NCBI RefSeq assembly: GCF_000733845.1
Contig: NZ_JPOI01000001.1
Span: 2,226,001-2,290,000, forward strand
DNA from: Geobacillus vulcani PSS1
GTDB lineage: Bacteria; Bacillota; Bacilli; Bacillales; Anoxybacillaceae
Direction of reading: 5' to 3'
DNA length: 64,000 nucleotides
The translations under genes were made by a program, and so were the position numbers. How positions within the stretch are numbered: the first letter of the stretch is position 1; every line of letters begins with the position of its first letter. Of this stretch, positions 38,783 to 48,351 are shown piece by piece. The notes beneath the pieces are model-generated. The model was not told where the DNA came from. It made no database searches and was given only the letters and a program-made list of their open reading frames with translations.

Positions 38783-39166
38783 ATGGAAAAGGAACTTAAG
38801 GCGTTGACGGAGCGGCTGCAACAATACAACGAACAGCTGCTTTTGATCGCCCGGCGCGCCCGCGAGCGGAACGAGCAGCCGGATTTTTTTGCTGACGTGA
38901 AACCGATGGCCGAAGAGGTGCAGGCCGCTGCCGAACGGTGGAAGGACGCCGCTTCCCGCTGGATTCGCCATGCGCGGCCGAAATATGTCCATGAACAGCA
39001 AATTGAAGCCGCCGCCGACCATATGGCGAAGCTGTGTGTCGAGGCATTTTATCCGTCCGTTTCTGAGCGCCGCATCAAGCAATACAGTCAGGCCGTCGCT
39101 TATACGCTGGCGCTTGTCAAGGAACGGCTTGACGACACAAGCGAAGCGGGCAAGGAGAGTCTTTGA
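38783..39166 (+). CDS. yppE: DUF1798 protein YppE
   Basis: 127 aa all-helical protein: LTERLQQYNEQLLLIARRA, then DFFADVKPMAEEV and HEQQIEAAADHMAKLCVEAF. Matches the small YppE family in length, composition and neighbourhood. No catalytic motif is known. AAGGAGG precedes ATG 38783. Confidence 0.8.
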   Translation: MEKELKALTERLQQYNEQLLLIARRARERNEQPDFFADVKPMAEEVQAAAERWKDAASRWIRHARPKYVHEQQIEAAADHMAKLCVEAFYPSVSERRIKQYSQAVAYTLALVKERLDDTSEAGKESL

Positions 39167-39192
39167 AGGGGCAGGAGAAAGCGGACGTACGG

Positions 39193-39231
39193 AAAAAGCT
39201 GTCCCCTGCGAAACAAGAGGGACAGCTTTTT
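39193..39231. terminator. Bidirectional terminator after yppE
   Basis: AAAAAGCTGTCCC (39193-39205) pairs with GGGACAGCTTTTT (39219-39231). It serves yppE and the converging 56-aa gene at 39235-39405. Confidence 0.9.
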
Positions 39232-39234
39232 GTT

Positions 39235-39405
39235 TTACGTGTCTTTCCCTGTCGTGATCGAGACCGGGCCGCCTTCTGCAGTAGCGACGGTGTTGATCTC
39301 GTATTCGACCCGCTCAGTGTGCTTGGGCGGCGCTGGTTTTCCATGTTTCGGCTTTTCATGGTCATGGCCTTTCAATTTATGGTTAAAATGGACACCTCGA
39401 CCCAT
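39235..39405 (-). CDS. Small hydrophilic protein, 56 aa
   Basis: Starts MGRGVHFNHKLKGHDHE and ends SITTGKDT. Rich in His, Lys and Pro (KPKHGKPAPPKH), without a membrane segment. The start is supported by AAGGGGGGA at a good distance. It ends at a shared terminator. Length and composition resemble small spore-associated proteins, but I do not recognise the family. Confidence 0.6.
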   Translation of the reverse strand: MGRGVHFNHKLKGHDHEKPKHGKPAPPKHTERVEYEINTVATAEGGPVSITTGKDT

Positions 39406-39525
39406 CGCCAATCCCCCCTTGTACGGCAATTCTTCTTGCCTCTTTAGGGTGGGAAGAAACATCGTTTTTTATGCGTCTTGAGGAACAGAGGGCAAAAAAA
39501 AGAAGGGAAAAGCTCCCTCATCGTC

Positions 39526-39726
39526 TTACAGCCCAGCGTATTCGCCTGCTTCATCCGGCTGAGAGGCGCCGACTTTTTCGAGCTCACGCACGAGATCGCG
39601 GTACTCAGCGAGCGAAATTTCCCCGCGCAAATACAGACGGCGGGCAAAATCAAGCAGTTCGTTCGCCTCAGCCGGTTCGCAATGTTTGACCGCCATAAAC
39701 TTATGCTTTAACTCCGTCACGTTCAT
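39526..39726 (-). CDS. yppF: YppF-like small protein
   Basis: 66 aa. The HCEPAEANELLDFARRLYLRGEISLAEYRDLVRELEK segment (39-residue helical core) fits the YppF family of Bacillaceae, as does the position near yppE and yppG. ATG 39726 follows a GGGGGAAAAG site; the longer open frame upstream has no ribosome site. A T-rich stretch on the minus strand after the stop (39488-39500) with a short GGGA/TCCC stem may terminate it. Confidence 0.75.
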   Translation of the reverse strand: MNVTELKHKFMAVKHCEPAEANELLDFARRLYLRGEISLAEYRDLVRELEKVGASQPDEAGEYAGL

Positions 39727-39849
39727 TGGTGCTTTTCCCCCTTCCCCTTTCTTACATCGTACCATGAAAATAGGGAGGAAGGCCGATTTCGGAAAATTAA
39801 AACTTCCGACAAGAGATGACATGTCCGTACACGCCATCGGGCGCCGTCA

Positions 39850-39858
39850 CATATACTA
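39850..39858 (+). promoter_or_regulatory. Possible late-sporulation -10 upstream of yppG
   Basis: CATATACTA fits the mother-cell sigma-K -10 pattern CATAnnnTA, 150 bases before yppG. No certain -35 was identified, so this is tentative. The rest of 39727-40010 holds a short TCGGAA/TTCCGA hairpin and no gene. Confidence 0.25.
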
Positions 39859-40010
39859 GTGGCAGCCCACCTCTTCGGCCTGGAAGGTTGGTGGCTCATC
39901 AGCATGAATGTTGTTCGTTTGCGTGCGAAACAGCGCACGGCCGCATCTTGCCTGTACGAGCCGCTTTCTAGGCAAGGGGGAATGGACACCAACAATGGGG
40001 GAGAAGGAAT

Positions 40011-40358
40011 ATGCATCGTTACTCGCGCCCGGTTTTACCACCGCCCACGTATGGTCCGTATGGCTTAGGCAGCCATTATCATCCTTACTTCCACTATGGA
40101 GGTTCATCTTTTCCATCGGCGCCGGGGCACTGGCCCTTTTTTCCGTCCACCCATGCCGTCCCGCCTTCCCATCCGGCGTCATATCCAAAGCCGGGGCCGC
40201 TTTTGCCGCCGCCGCGCCCGTCGTTTCTCGCCCAGTTTAAAAACAGCGACGGAACCTACGATATCAACAAAATGATGAGTACAGTGGGGCAAATGATCAA
40301 TACCGTCAATCAAGTGAATGGCGTGCTGAAAGGGCTGCTTGGTACGTTTAAAAAATGA
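40011..40358 (+). CDS. yppG: YppG-like proline/tyrosine-rich protein
   Basis: 115 aa. First two thirds are rich in Pro, Tyr, His and Ser (PPPTYGPYG, then HYHPYFHYGG), reminiscent of spore coat proteins. The conserved C-terminus is FLAQFKNSDGTYDINKMM then GVLKGLLGTFKK, the YppG domain. RBS GGGGGAGAAGG precedes ATG 40011. A terminator follows. Confidence 0.8.
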   Translation: MHRYSRPVLPPPTYGPYGLGSHYHPYFHYGGSSFPSAPGHWPFFPSTHAVPPSHPASYPKPGPLLPPPRPSFLAQFKNSDGTYDINKMMSTVGQMINTVNQVNGVLKGLLGTFKK

Positions 40359-40400
40359 AACCGCGGCATGGCGTGACGGTCGGGCGCTTGAAAGACAAAG

Positions 40401-40436
40401 AGGGTGTCCCAAAAGGGATCGGGACACCCTTTCTTA
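40401..40436 (+). terminator. Terminator after yppG
   Basis: AGGGTGTCCC (40401-40410) pairs perfectly with GGGACACCCT (40421-40430), then TTCTTA. Could also serve as a minus-strand terminator for csgA. Confidence 0.75.
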
Positions 40437-40505
40437 TGACACAATCATTATGTTGTGTTTTGTTTAAGGGAAATTACCTTTTTGGGTCAGCCCCTTTTCA
40501 CGTTG

Positions 40506-40760
40506 TCAAATGAGCAGCTCATACACTTCATTGAGCTGATATACGCGCTCATAATCGCGCTCATCCATCGCATAGCGGATTTCATGAGGCAAAATGCGGT
40601 CCAAAAAGGCGCTTTCTTCTTGCGTCAAGTCGCGGACAAATTCCCCTTCGCCTCGGTATGGTTTGCTGATCAGTTTTTTGTAAATGCGTTTTGGGGTGTC
40701 GTCGTGGTGATCCAAATAGTTGGACAGCACTTCGCGCAAATAGGCAAGGGTTTGTTCCAT
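40506..40760 (-). CDS. csgA: CsgA-like sporulation-specific small protein
   Basis: 84 aa. TLAYLREVLSNYLDH at the N-terminus and ILPHEIRYAMDERDYERV then LNEVYELLI at the end resemble B. subtilis CsgA, a sigma-G-dependent forespore protein. The ATG (40760) shares one base with the upstream stop (TGATG), so it is translationally coupled to the ybxH-like gene. AAGGAGGAGG precedes it. Role in the spore unknown. Confidence 0.65.
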   Translation of the reverse strand: MEQTLAYLREVLSNYLDHHDDTPKRIYKKLISKPYRGEGEFVRDLTQEESAFLDRILPHEIRYAMDERDYERVYQLNEVYELLI

Positions 40761-40945
40761 CACCGGCCTCCTCCTTCAAAAAAAGAGAGAAACTCTTTGC
40801 TTACGTTCGTTCGGCCGTTGGCATATGGGTTTTCCTCCGTTACGCGGTCTGGATCGAGATTCGTTTTGATGACAAGCATCGGCTCATCCGACGGCTCGTT
40901 GATCAGTCGGTCGTTCAATTGTTTGAAATCGGGCAGTTTCACCAT
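40760..40945 (-). CDS. ybxH: YbxH-like small protein
   Basis: 61 aa: starts MVKLPDFKQLNDRL, ends VSKEFLSFFEGGGR. ATG 40945 has a near-perfect AGGAGGTG ribosome site. In B. subtilis ybxH lies next to csgA, and this pair is adjacent here as well, though in a different chromosomal context. Hydrophilic, no membrane segment. Function unknown. Confidence 0.6.
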   Translation of the reverse strand: MVKLPDFKQLNDRLINEPSDEPMLVIKTNLDPDRVTEENPYANGRTNVSKEFLSFFEGGGR

Positions 40946-41056
40946 TCGTTTTACACCTCCTAGTAAGTAGCGTAGCTTGTCAGCCGGGAAAGTATGTATG
41001 CATCGTTTTGGCCGCGGCAAGGCAAGCGAGTGGCAAACAGTAAGGGGGTGATGGCG

Positions 41057-41194
41057 GTGACGAACCGCAACGACAATCGGAAGCGGAAAAACAAATCCCC
41101 GAACCACCGCGAGGAAATCGCCAACGAATGGGTGGATCAAAAAAGAACGCTGGAAGAGGGCGAACATTCCGGAAATTCACCCCATAAACAATAG
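41057..41194 (+). CDS. Small hydrophilic protein, 45 aa
   Basis: Starts MTNRNDNRKRKNKSPNH and continues REEIANEWVDQKRTLEEG. Very basic at the N-terminus, acidic later, no membrane segment. GTG 41057 lies six bases after AAGGGGGTG; ATG 41051 is inside that site. It ends at a strong shared terminator. Such proteins are common among spore-packaged small proteins, but this is inference. Confidence 0.55.
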   Translation: MTNRNDNRKRKNKSPNHREEIANEWVDQKRTLEEGEHSGNSPHKQ

Positions 41195-41206
41195 GAAGCT
41201 GGATAA

Positions 41207-41244
41207 GAAACAAGCCGCTCCCCATGAGGGGAACGGCTTGTTTC
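41207..41244. terminator. Bidirectional terminator
   Basis: GAAACAAGCCG (41207-41217) pairs with CGGCTTGTTTC (41234-41244), with an inner CCCC/GGGG extension. Lies between the converging 45-aa gene and the hsp20 gene. Confidence 0.88.
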
Positions 41245-41310
41245 ACGTCCAAGCGCGGCGCTGGCCGCTGCCAAAATGGCTTTTGAATGTACACACAGGC
41301 TGGATCGTCT

Positions 41311-41775
41311 TCAGTCGATATCGATATATTTTCGTTTTTGCGGCAGCTGGATGGTGAGCGTCCCATTTTGAAACGACGCTTTCACTTCATGCTCAGCGAC
41401 TGGATACGGAAACGGAATCAGCCGCGCCACCCGCCGCCGTGCGTGGCGGCGTTCGTATACCTGGCCATGGCTGTCTGACGATTCCATCCATTCATGATGG
41501 TCGATGATCAGCTGCAAACCGTCTTCCTGCCATTGCAGGCTAATTTGTTCGCGCTTGATGTCAGGCAGCCGAACAATGATTTGGTAATCGTGCTTCGTCT
41601 CTTTCACTTCGATCGGAATGTACGCTTCAGCAAACGTTTGGGCGAAATAGTCATCGAGCGTTTCAAACAGTTTTTGCAACGGCCGTTCATCAAACCATTG
41701 ATTCATCATTTTCCGCAAATGATGGAACGGGTGATGGCCTCCCCCGCTGGCTGGCGGTTGAAACGATTCATTCAT
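41311..41775 (-). CDS. Hsp20/alpha-crystallin family protein
   Basis: 154 aa small heat-shock chaperone that holds unfolding proteins. The alpha-crystallin domain runs from about residue 50 (IPIEVKETKHDYQIIVRLPD) to the conserved ASFQNGTLTIQLPQK. The His/Gly-rich N-terminus (GGGHHPFHHL) is unusual; some Bacillaceae members of this type are spore coat proteins (CotP/CotM). AGGAGGAGAG precedes ATG 41775. Confidence 0.88.
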   Translation of the reverse strand: MNESFQPPASGGGHHPFHHLRKMMNQWFDERPLQKLFETLDDYFAQTFAEAYIPIEVKETKHDYQIIVRLPDIKREQISLQWQEDGLQLIIDHHEWMESSDSHGQVYERRHARRRVARLIPFPYPVAEHEVKASFQNGTLTIQLPQKRKYIDID

Positions 41776-41928
41776 TGCGCTCTCCTCCTTTTTTCAAAAC
41801 AGCGAAATGGTTCTGTCGGGACGCTGCCGATTGGCAAAGCGATTCATTGTCAATGTATGTACAGAGCGCAAAAAAAGCTACTTCATACTTTTTTAGAGAG
41901 TTTTCATCTTGTTTTAACCCGGATGGAA

Positions 41929-41934
41929 TATAAT
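41929..41934 (+). promoter_or_regulatory. -10 element upstream of the 40-codon membrane peptide
   Basis: A perfect TATAAT at 41929-41934. The best -35-like hexamer (TTGTTT, 41909-41914) is only 14 bases away, so spacing is poor. A start site near 41941 would give a 65-base leader. Confidence 0.45.
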
Positions 41935-42005
41935 GACACCACCATCCATGAGATGCACATCAATAACGCTGCTGGTTGTCCGGCGGCGGGAGGAGGGATG
42001 GCGCG

Positions 42006-42128
42006 ATGCATTGGGTTCATTGGCTGGTGACATTGTTTTTTTCTGGAACAGCCGTGTCGCTTCTTTCTTATCAAGTGTTGGAAATCGTTCAAGCCATTGT
42101 CGATTGGATCGTCGACCGCCATTCATGA
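42006..42128 (+). CDS. Putative 40-aa membrane peptide
   Basis: Starts MHWVHWLVTLFFSGTAVSLL and ends VDWIVDRHS. One hydrophobic helix (about 5-22) and a second amphipathic half. A perfect-looking ribosome site, GGGAGGAGGG (41988-41997), is eight bases before ATG 42006, and a -10 lies about 70 bases upstream. It precedes the two-component system in the same direction, so it may be a membrane partner or signal of the sensor. Not recognised; too short for homology from sequence alone. Confidence 0.5.
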   Translation: MHWVHWLVTLFFSGTAVSLLSYQVLEIVQAIVDWIVDRHS

Positions 42129-42214
42129 ACAGTTGGCCGGACCGCCTTTTGGCGGCGTGCTTTTCAGGGCAGCCCGCCAATGGCGTTCCACTCTTTTTCG
42201 CCCGCTGCTCGCCG

Positions 42215-42243
42215 TTGGCGGTGGGCGTTTTGTTGTGTATAGT
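42215..42243 (+). promoter_or_regulatory. Sigma-A promoter of the two-component system
   Basis: TTGGCG (42215-42220), 17-base spacer, TATAGT (42238-42243). Transcription would start near 42250, about 70 bases before the response regulator. Confidence 0.65.
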
Positions 42244-42317
42244 AAAAATGAAACGAAAGAAATCGGGGATGTGCAAAGGTGGAAGCCGCAACAGCTGCAA
42301 GAGAGGAGGAGCAACGG

Positions 42318-42992
42318 ATGAACGGACGTATTTTATTGATTGAAGATGAAGCCGGGCTCGCCCGGTTTTTGGAGCTTGACTTGACACACGAAGGCTTTGA
42401 CGTGCATGTGTGCGCCGATGGACGCGAAGGGCTTGAGCGCGCTCTCTCGGAGCAGTGGGATCTCATTTTGCTTGATGTGATGTTGCCGCGTTTAAATGGC
42501 ATGGAAGTATGCCGTCGCATCCGAGCGGCGAAATCGACGCCGATCATTATGATCACCGCGCGCGACAGCGTGTTTGACCGCGTCATGGGGCTCGATAATG
42601 GGGCCGATGACTACATCGTCAAACCGTTTGCCATTGAGGAGCTGCTCGCCCGCATCCGCGCCTTGTTCCGCCGCGTTCATCCGGAAGCGAACGGCCAAGT
42701 GTTGACGTTTAAAGATTTAGTCGTTGACGTGCAGGCGCGCACCGTGAAAAAAGGAGACGAGTTTATTGAGCTGACAAAGCGGGAATACGACTTGCTCGTC
42801 GCCTTTATGCAAAACATCAATGTCGTCTTGACGCGTGATGCGCTGCTTGACAAAGTGTGGGGATTTGACGCCGAAGTCGAGACGAACGTTGTCGATGTGT
42901 ATGTCCGCTACTTGCGGCAAAAGCTTGACGAACACGATAAAGAGCGATATATCCAAACGGTGCGCGGCGCGGGATACGTGATGCGGCCATGA
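42318..42992 (+). CDS. OmpR-family response regulator (ArlR/YkoG-like)
   Basis: 224 aa. Receiver domain with acidic pocket IEDE, phospho-acceptor Asp53 in [14 protein letters not shown] and KPF switch residues. The C-terminal winged helix has [13 protein letters not shown] and [12 protein letters not shown], ending [11 protein letters not shown] 42318 follows GAGAGGAGGAG. Coupled to the kinase by an ATGA overlap. Sequence is closest in style to ArlR/YkoG, whose targets in Geobacillus are not known to me. Confidence 0.92.
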   Translation: MNGRILLIEDEAGLARFLELDLTHEGFDVHVCADGREGLERALSEQWDLILLDVMLPRLNGMEVCRRIRAAKSTPIIMITARDSVFDRVMGLDNGADDYIVKPFAIEELLARIRALFRRVHPEANGQVLTFKDLVVDVQARTVKKGDEFIELTKREYDLLVAFMQNINVVLTRDALLDKVWGFDAEVETNVVDVYVRYLRQKLDEHDKERYIQTVRGAGYVMRP

Positions 42993-44386
42993 AGAGAGGG
43001 GCTATTCGCCGGTTTTCGCTGAAAGGGAAGCTGACCGTTTTGTCGGCCGGGGCGATTTTCGTTACGTATTTTGTGTTTACGTTTTTGCAATACCATATGG
43101 TCAAACAATGGCTGCTCAAAGAAGAAGAAAAAACGATGGAACAAACGGTGGCGGAAATTGAAACGTATTACGCGGAAAAACGTAATCTATCGTGGGAGGA
43201 AATTCGCCGCAGCCGCGCGTTTTTGGAAAGGTTGAATGAGCGCTACCAACTCATTCGCGTCACGGATGAAAAAGGAAACGTCATCGTCTCCGTTTCCAAC
43301 GGGGCAGCGGTGTCGCTATCGCCGAGCGAGATGCCCGACAAGCGGAAAATGGATGAGCATTTCATCAACAATGAGCGATTTTTGCTGCTCCGTCAGCCGC
43401 TTCATATCGGCAACTTGCATGGGACGATCGAAATCGCCCGCCGGCTGGCAAGGTTTCAACAAGTGACCAATACGCTTTTTCTCATCATGACGGTGATCGG
43501 CTTTTTGGCCATGGCGGCAAGCGCTGTCGCCGGCCGGTTCGTGGCGCAAAGCTTTGTCCGGCCGCTGCAAACGCTGGCCAAAACGATGGCGGACATTCAA
43601 AACGACGGGCTGAAACGGCGCATTGATGTGCCTCCGGCGCGCGATGAAATGACGGAACTGATGCTCGTGTTCAACAGCATGATGGATGAAATTGAGCGAT
43701 CGTTCGCCATGCAGCGGCAGTTTGTTGAGGATGCGTCCCATGAGTTGCGCACGCCGATCGCCATTTTGCAAGGCCATCTTTCGTTGCTGCAGCGTTGGGG
43801 CAAGCATAATCCAGAGATTTTAGAGGAGTCGCTCGAGGCGGCGGTGAAAGAAGCGGAGCGGCTGAAGCGGCTCGTTTTGGAGCTTCTTGACTTGTCGCGC
43901 GCCGAGGCGATTGCGGTGCCGGATGAAGTGACACCGATGGATGTTGCAGCGGCTGTCGGACAAGTCGTCAAAAATTTCCGCGTCTTGCACCCGGATTTTC
44001 AATTTCTGATTGACCAGCCGGATAAGCCGATTGCGCGCGCGGCGATGGCGAAGCATCATTTTGAACAATTGCTGTTCATTTTGCTTGACAATGCGGTAAA
44101 ATATTCTCAGCGAGTGAAACAAATCGCGATTTCCTTGCGCGAGGAAGGGCCGTTTGTCATCGTGTCTATCCGCGATTATGGCATCGGCATCCCGAAAGAG
44201 GAGCTGAAAAACGTCTTTTTGCGCTTTTACCGCGTCGACAAGGCGCGCAGCCGCGAACAGGGCGGCGCCGGGCTCGGCCTTTCGATCGCCAAGGAGATCA
44301 TCGATAAGTACGGCGGGCAAATTGCGATGGAAAGCGAAGTTGGGAAAGGAACGACGGTAGAGCTCGCCATTCCGAAAGCGGAATAG
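42989..44386 (+). CDS. Membrane sensor histidine kinase (ArlS/YkoH-like)
   Basis: 465 aa. First membrane helix about 15-33, an extracytoplasmic sensor of about 125 residues, second helix about 161-182, and HAMP ([14 protein letters not shown]). HisKA has the phosphorylated His251 in [13 protein letters not shown]. HATPase has N-box LDNAVKYS, G1 DYGIGIP, and G2 [11 protein letters not shown]. Partner of the upstream regulator. The signal is unknown. Confidence 0.93.
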   Translation: MKRGAIRRFSLKGKLTVLSAGAIFVTYFVFTFLQYHMVKQWLLKEEEKTMEQTVAEIETYYAEKRNLSWEEIRRSRAFLERLNERYQLIRVTDEKGNVIVSVSNGAAVSLSPSEMPDKRKMDEHFINNERFLLLRQPLHIGNLHGTIEIARRLARFQQVTNTLFLIMTVIGFLAMAASAVAGRFVAQSFVRPLQTLAKTMADIQNDGLKRRIDVPPARDEMTELMLVFNSMMDEIERSFAMQRQFVEDASHELRTPIAILQGHLSLLQRWGKHNPEILEESLEAAVKEAERLKRLVLELLDLSRAEAIAVPDEVTPMDVAAAVGQVVKNFRVLHPDFQFLIDQPDKPIARAAMAKHHFEQLLFILLDNAVKYSQRVKQIAISLREEGPFVIVSIRDYGIGIPKEELKNVFLRFYRVDKARSREQGGAGLGLSIAKEIIDKYGGQIAMESEVGKGTTVELAIPKAE

Positions 44387-44403
44387 GAGAGGAGCGTGAG
44401 GCA

Positions 44404-44559
44404 ATGGGACATCCCCATGAGGAAGAGGCGGCAAGCAAAAAGGTGATTCATCATCTCGTTGAGAAATTCCGCAAGCGCGGGGTGAAAATCGCCACATGCA
44501 AACCGCGAACCATGATGTCACTGTCATGCTTAGATGAGATCGACAAAATGAGAGGATGA
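44404..44559 (+). CDS. Putative 51-aa protein between kinase and glpP
   Basis: Starts MGHPHEEEAASKKVIHHLVE, then KFRKRGVKIATCKPRT, ends CLDEIDKMRG. It has a GGAGAGGAG ribosome site nine bases before ATG 44404 and begins 17 bases after the kinase stop, so it is probably translated with the kinase operon. Two cysteines, basic centre, no membrane segment. It vaguely recalls small Fur-regulated basic proteins but I do not recognise a family. Confidence 0.5.
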   Translation: MGHPHEEEAASKKVIHHLVEKFRKRGVKIATCKPRTMMSLSCLDEIDKMRG

Positions 44560-44574
44560 ATCGAAGAAAAGAAA

Positions 44575-45129
44575 ATGGAAGCGAAACAGCGCATCATTCC
44601 GGCCATCAAAACGATGAAGCAATTTGACGCCTTTTTGTCAAGCGGTTACACGGTCGGCGTGTTGCTTGAGGTGCATATTGCCCAGTTAAAAAGCATCTTT
44701 GCCTATGCGCGCCGGCATGGCAAGGAGTTGATCATTCACGTCGACTTGGTGCAAGGGCTGAGTCATGATGAACATGCGGCGGAATATCTTTGCCAGGAAT
44801 TTCGCCCGCATGGCCTGATTTCCACGAAAGCGGGCGTCATTATGAAGGCGCGCCAAAAGCGTGTCTTGGCCGTGCAGCGCATCTTTTTGCTTGATTCGCA
44901 CGCGTTGGAGAAAAGCTATCAGATGATTGCGAAAACGAATCCCGACTGCATCGAAGTCATTCCGGGTGCCATGCCGCACATCATCCACGAAGTAAAAGAA
45001 CGGACCGGGAAGCCGATTTATGCCGGTGGACTTATCCGCACCGTCGATGATGTCGAGCGCGCGTTGGAAGCTGGGGCGGTGGCGGTGACCACGTCCAACG
45101 AAACATTATGGCGCCACTACAATGGATAA
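44575..45129 (+). CDS. glpP: Glycerol-3-phosphate-responsive antiterminator GlpP
   Basis: 184 aa. Binds glycerol-3-phosphate and the leader RNA of glp genes to prevent early termination. Barrel-like protein with [48 protein letters not shown], and PIYAGGLI, all family hallmarks. The ribosome site is weak. Its expected target, a leader terminator, is found directly upstream of glpD; glpF and glpK, which lie between glpP and glpD in B. subtilis, are not here. Confidence 0.93.
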   Translation: MEAKQRIIPAIKTMKQFDAFLSSGYTVGVLLEVHIAQLKSIFAYARRHGKELIIHVDLVQGLSHDEHAAEYLCQEFRPHGLISTKAGVIMKARQKRVLAVQRIFLLDSHALEKSYQMIAKTNPDCIEVIPGAMPHIIHEVKERTGKPIYAGGLIRTVDDVERALEAGAVAVTTSNETLWRHYNG

Positions 45130-45159
45130 TGCGTTGAGCTGGCCAAATCGGCCGCAGTC

Positions 45160-45168
45160 TGCTACAAT
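45160..45168 (+). promoter_or_regulatory. Extended -10 promoter of glpD
   Basis: TGCTACAAT with TACAAT at 45163-45168. TTGAGC at 45134-45139 is too far to be the -35 (23 bases), so recognition would rest on the extended -10. Confidence 0.5.
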
Positions 45169-45198
45169 AAAAGCAACACAAGTTAATCATCAGTCAGG

Positions 45199-45273
45199 AG
45201 ACAAGGAGAGACCATGCACACATGGTAGGCGAAGGCTTATCGTGTTTGCACTGGTCTCTTTTTGTCTTTTTTC
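45199..45273 (+). terminator. glpD leader terminator (GlpP antitermination target)
   Basis: Bases 45199-45214 pair with 45252-45267 over 16 positions (two G-U), forming a long stem ending in a T-run (45268-45272), just before the glpD ribosome site. In B. subtilis GlpP bound to glycerol-3-phosphate prevents termination at an equivalent structure. Confidence 0.88.
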
Positions 45274-45289
45274 AAAGGAGGAGTCAAGC

Positions 45290-46966
45290 ATGACATTCTC
45301 AAGCAAACAGCGGAACGATGTTCTCGAGGCAATGAGCGAAAAGCCATACGATCTGTTGGTGATCGGCGGGGGGATCACCGGGTGCGGCATCGCCCTGGAT
45401 GCCGTCTCGCGCGGCATGACGGTCGCGCTTGTCGAAATGCAAGATTTCGCCGCCGGCACGTCAAGCCGGTCGACCAAGCTCGTCCACGGCGGCTTGCGCT
45501 ACTTGAAGCAGTTCGAGGTGAAGCTCGTCGCCGAAGTCGGGCGCGAACGGGCGATTGTGTATGAAAACGGCCCGCACGTCACCACACCGGAGTGGATGCT
45601 GCTGCCCATTTATCGCGGCGGGACGTTTGGCAAATGGAGCACGTCGGTCGGCCTTTGGCTGTATGACCGGCTGGCCGGCGTCAAGCCGAGCGAGCGGCGC
45701 ACGATGCTTAACGCCCGGCAGACGTTGGAAAAAGAGCCGCTCTTAAAGCGCGACGGCCTCCTTGGCGGCGGCTATTACGTCGAGTACCGGACGGACGATG
45801 CCCGCTTGACGATCGAGGTGATCAAAAAAGCGGTCGAGCTTGGCGCCGACGCCGTCAACTATGTAAAGGCGGAACAGTTTTTGTACGACGAGCGCGGCCG
45901 GATCATCGGCGCCCGCTGCCGCGACCTGCTCGGCGGACGAGTGTATGACATTCGCGCCAAAAAAGTCGTCAATGCCGCTGGGCCATGGGTCGATGCACTG
46001 CGCGACAAAGACGGTTCGAAAACGGGCAAACGCCTCCAACTGACCAAAGGCGTCCATATCGTCATCGACCAAAAGCGGTTTCCGCTCAAGCAAGCCGTTT
46101 ATTTTGACACCCCGGACGGCCGGATGGTGTTTGCCATTCCCCGCGACGGGAAGACGTATGTCGGCACGACCGATACGTTTTATAACGGCGACCCGGCCCA
46201 CCCAACGATGACGGACGAAGACCGCGACTACTTATTGCAAGCGATTCACTACATGTTTCCGTCTGTCGGCATCACCGCGGCCGATGTGGAATCAAGCTGG
46301 GCCGGCGTCCGCCCGCTCATCTATGAAGAAGGGAAAGACCCATCGGAAATTTCCCGCAAAGACGAGATCTGGACGTCGCCGTCCGGCCTCATTACGATCG
46401 CTGGCGGCAAGCTGACCGGCTACCGGAAAATGGCCGAGACCGTCGTTGATCTTGTTGCCAAGCAGCTGGAGAAAGAAGAAGGAAACGTGTTTCAGCCGTG
46501 TCGGACGAAACAATTGCCGATTTCCGGCGGCGATGTCGGCGGCTCGCACCGCCTCCCTGCCTTCATCGCTGAAAAGGCGGACGAAGCGGTGCGCTACGGA
46601 TTAACGAAAGAAGCGGGAGCGCGGCTGGCGAGACAATACGGCACGAACGTTGATCGGCTGTTTGCTTTAAGCAGGCAATACGACCGTTCATCTGGTGTAA
46701 CGCGCGAAACGTTCATCCGCCTCGTCTATGCCATGGAGGAAGAAATGGCGGCCAAACCGGCCGACTATTTCATCCGCCGCACCGGCGCGCTGTTGTTTGA
46801 CATTGATTCGGTCCGGCGGGAGAAAGAGGCAGTGGTGGCGTTTATGGCGCGGTATTTGGGGTGGACGGAAGAAGAGCGGGACGTGTATAAGAAAGAACTC
46901 GACAAGGAACTGCGACGAGCGGTGTTGGGGGAAGCGGATGAGATAGTAAATAAAGAAAGAATCTAG
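45290..46966 (+). CDS. glpD: Aerobic glycerol-3-phosphate dehydrogenase (GlpD)
   Basis: 558 aa FAD enzyme at the membrane. Oxidises glycerol-3-phosphate to DHAP and reduces menaquinone, feeding the respiratory chain. FAD-binding [17 protein letters not shown] at the N-terminus, [25 protein letters not shown], and [15 protein letters not shown] 45290 follows AAAGGAGGAG. The upstream in-frame extension to 45122 runs through the leader and is not translated. A terminator follows the gene. Confidence 0.96.
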   Translation: MTFSSKQRNDVLEAMSEKPYDLLVIGGGITGCGIALDAVSRGMTVALVEMQDFAAGTSSRSTKLVHGGLRYLKQFEVKLVAEVGRERAIVYENGPHVTTPEWMLLPIYRGGTFGKWSTSVGLWLYDRLAGVKPSERRTMLNARQTLEKEPLLKRDGLLGGGYYVEYRTDDARLTIEVIKKAVELGADAVNYVKAEQFLYDERGRIIGARCRDLLGGRVYDIRAKKVVNAAGPWVDALRDKDGSKTGKRLQLTKGVHIVIDQKRFPLKQAVYFDTPDGRMVFAIPRDGKTYVGTTDTFYNGDPAHPTMTDEDRDYLLQAIHYMFPSVGITAADVESSWAGVRPLIYEEGKDPSEISRKDEIWTSPSGLITIAGGKLTGYRKMAETVVDLVAKQLEKEEGNVFQPCRTKQLPISGGDVGGSHRLPAFIAEKADEAVRYGLTKEAGARLARQYGTNVDRLFALSRQYDRSSGVTRETFIRLVYAMEEEMAAKPADYFIRRTGALLFDIDSVRREKEAVVAFMARYLGWTEEERDVYKKELDKELRRAVLGEADEIVNKERI

Positions 46967-46973
46967 AAGGACC

Positions 46974-47002
46974 GGCGCTCAAGATTGAGCGCCTCTTTTT
47001 TT
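46974..47002 (+). terminator. Terminator after glpD
   Basis: GGCGCTCAA (46974-46982) and TTGAGCGCC (46985-46993) form a tight hairpin, then TCTTTTTTTG. Confidence 0.92.
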
Positions 47003-47017
47003 GATTAAATTTAGTAA

Positions 47018-48217
<1,200 letters not shown>

Positions 48218-48264
48218 AGGGGGTGAGCGGCGAGAATCATAGCAAGAAGCTATGTAACGAAAAA

Positions 48265-48278
48265 AGTAAGCGCTGACA
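48265..48278 (+). promoter_or_regulatory. Likely cre site (CcpA) before the sugar transporter operon
   Basis: AGTAAGCGCTGACA fits the catabolite-responsive element pattern TGWAANCGNTNWCA closely, with a mismatch at the first base. Its 3' half overlaps CTGACA (48273-48278), a plausible -35, so CcpA binding would repress the operon in glucose. Confidence 0.6.
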
Positions 48279-48351
48279 ACTTAACGAAAAAACGGATGAT
48301 TGTTGAATGAGGCCGTACATGTTAGCAAAGGGAAATGGGGGAACAAGGAAG

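Noticed and set aside
40401..40500. Possible IS end (GGGTGTCCC and GGGTCAGCCCC sequences)
   Set aside because: The first is a perfect hairpin that works as a terminator for yppG, and no transposase trace or second end was found.
45122..45289. In-frame N-terminal extension of glpD
   Set aside because: It would be translated through the leader terminator and lacks a ribosome site. GlpD proteins start at the ATG chosen (45290).
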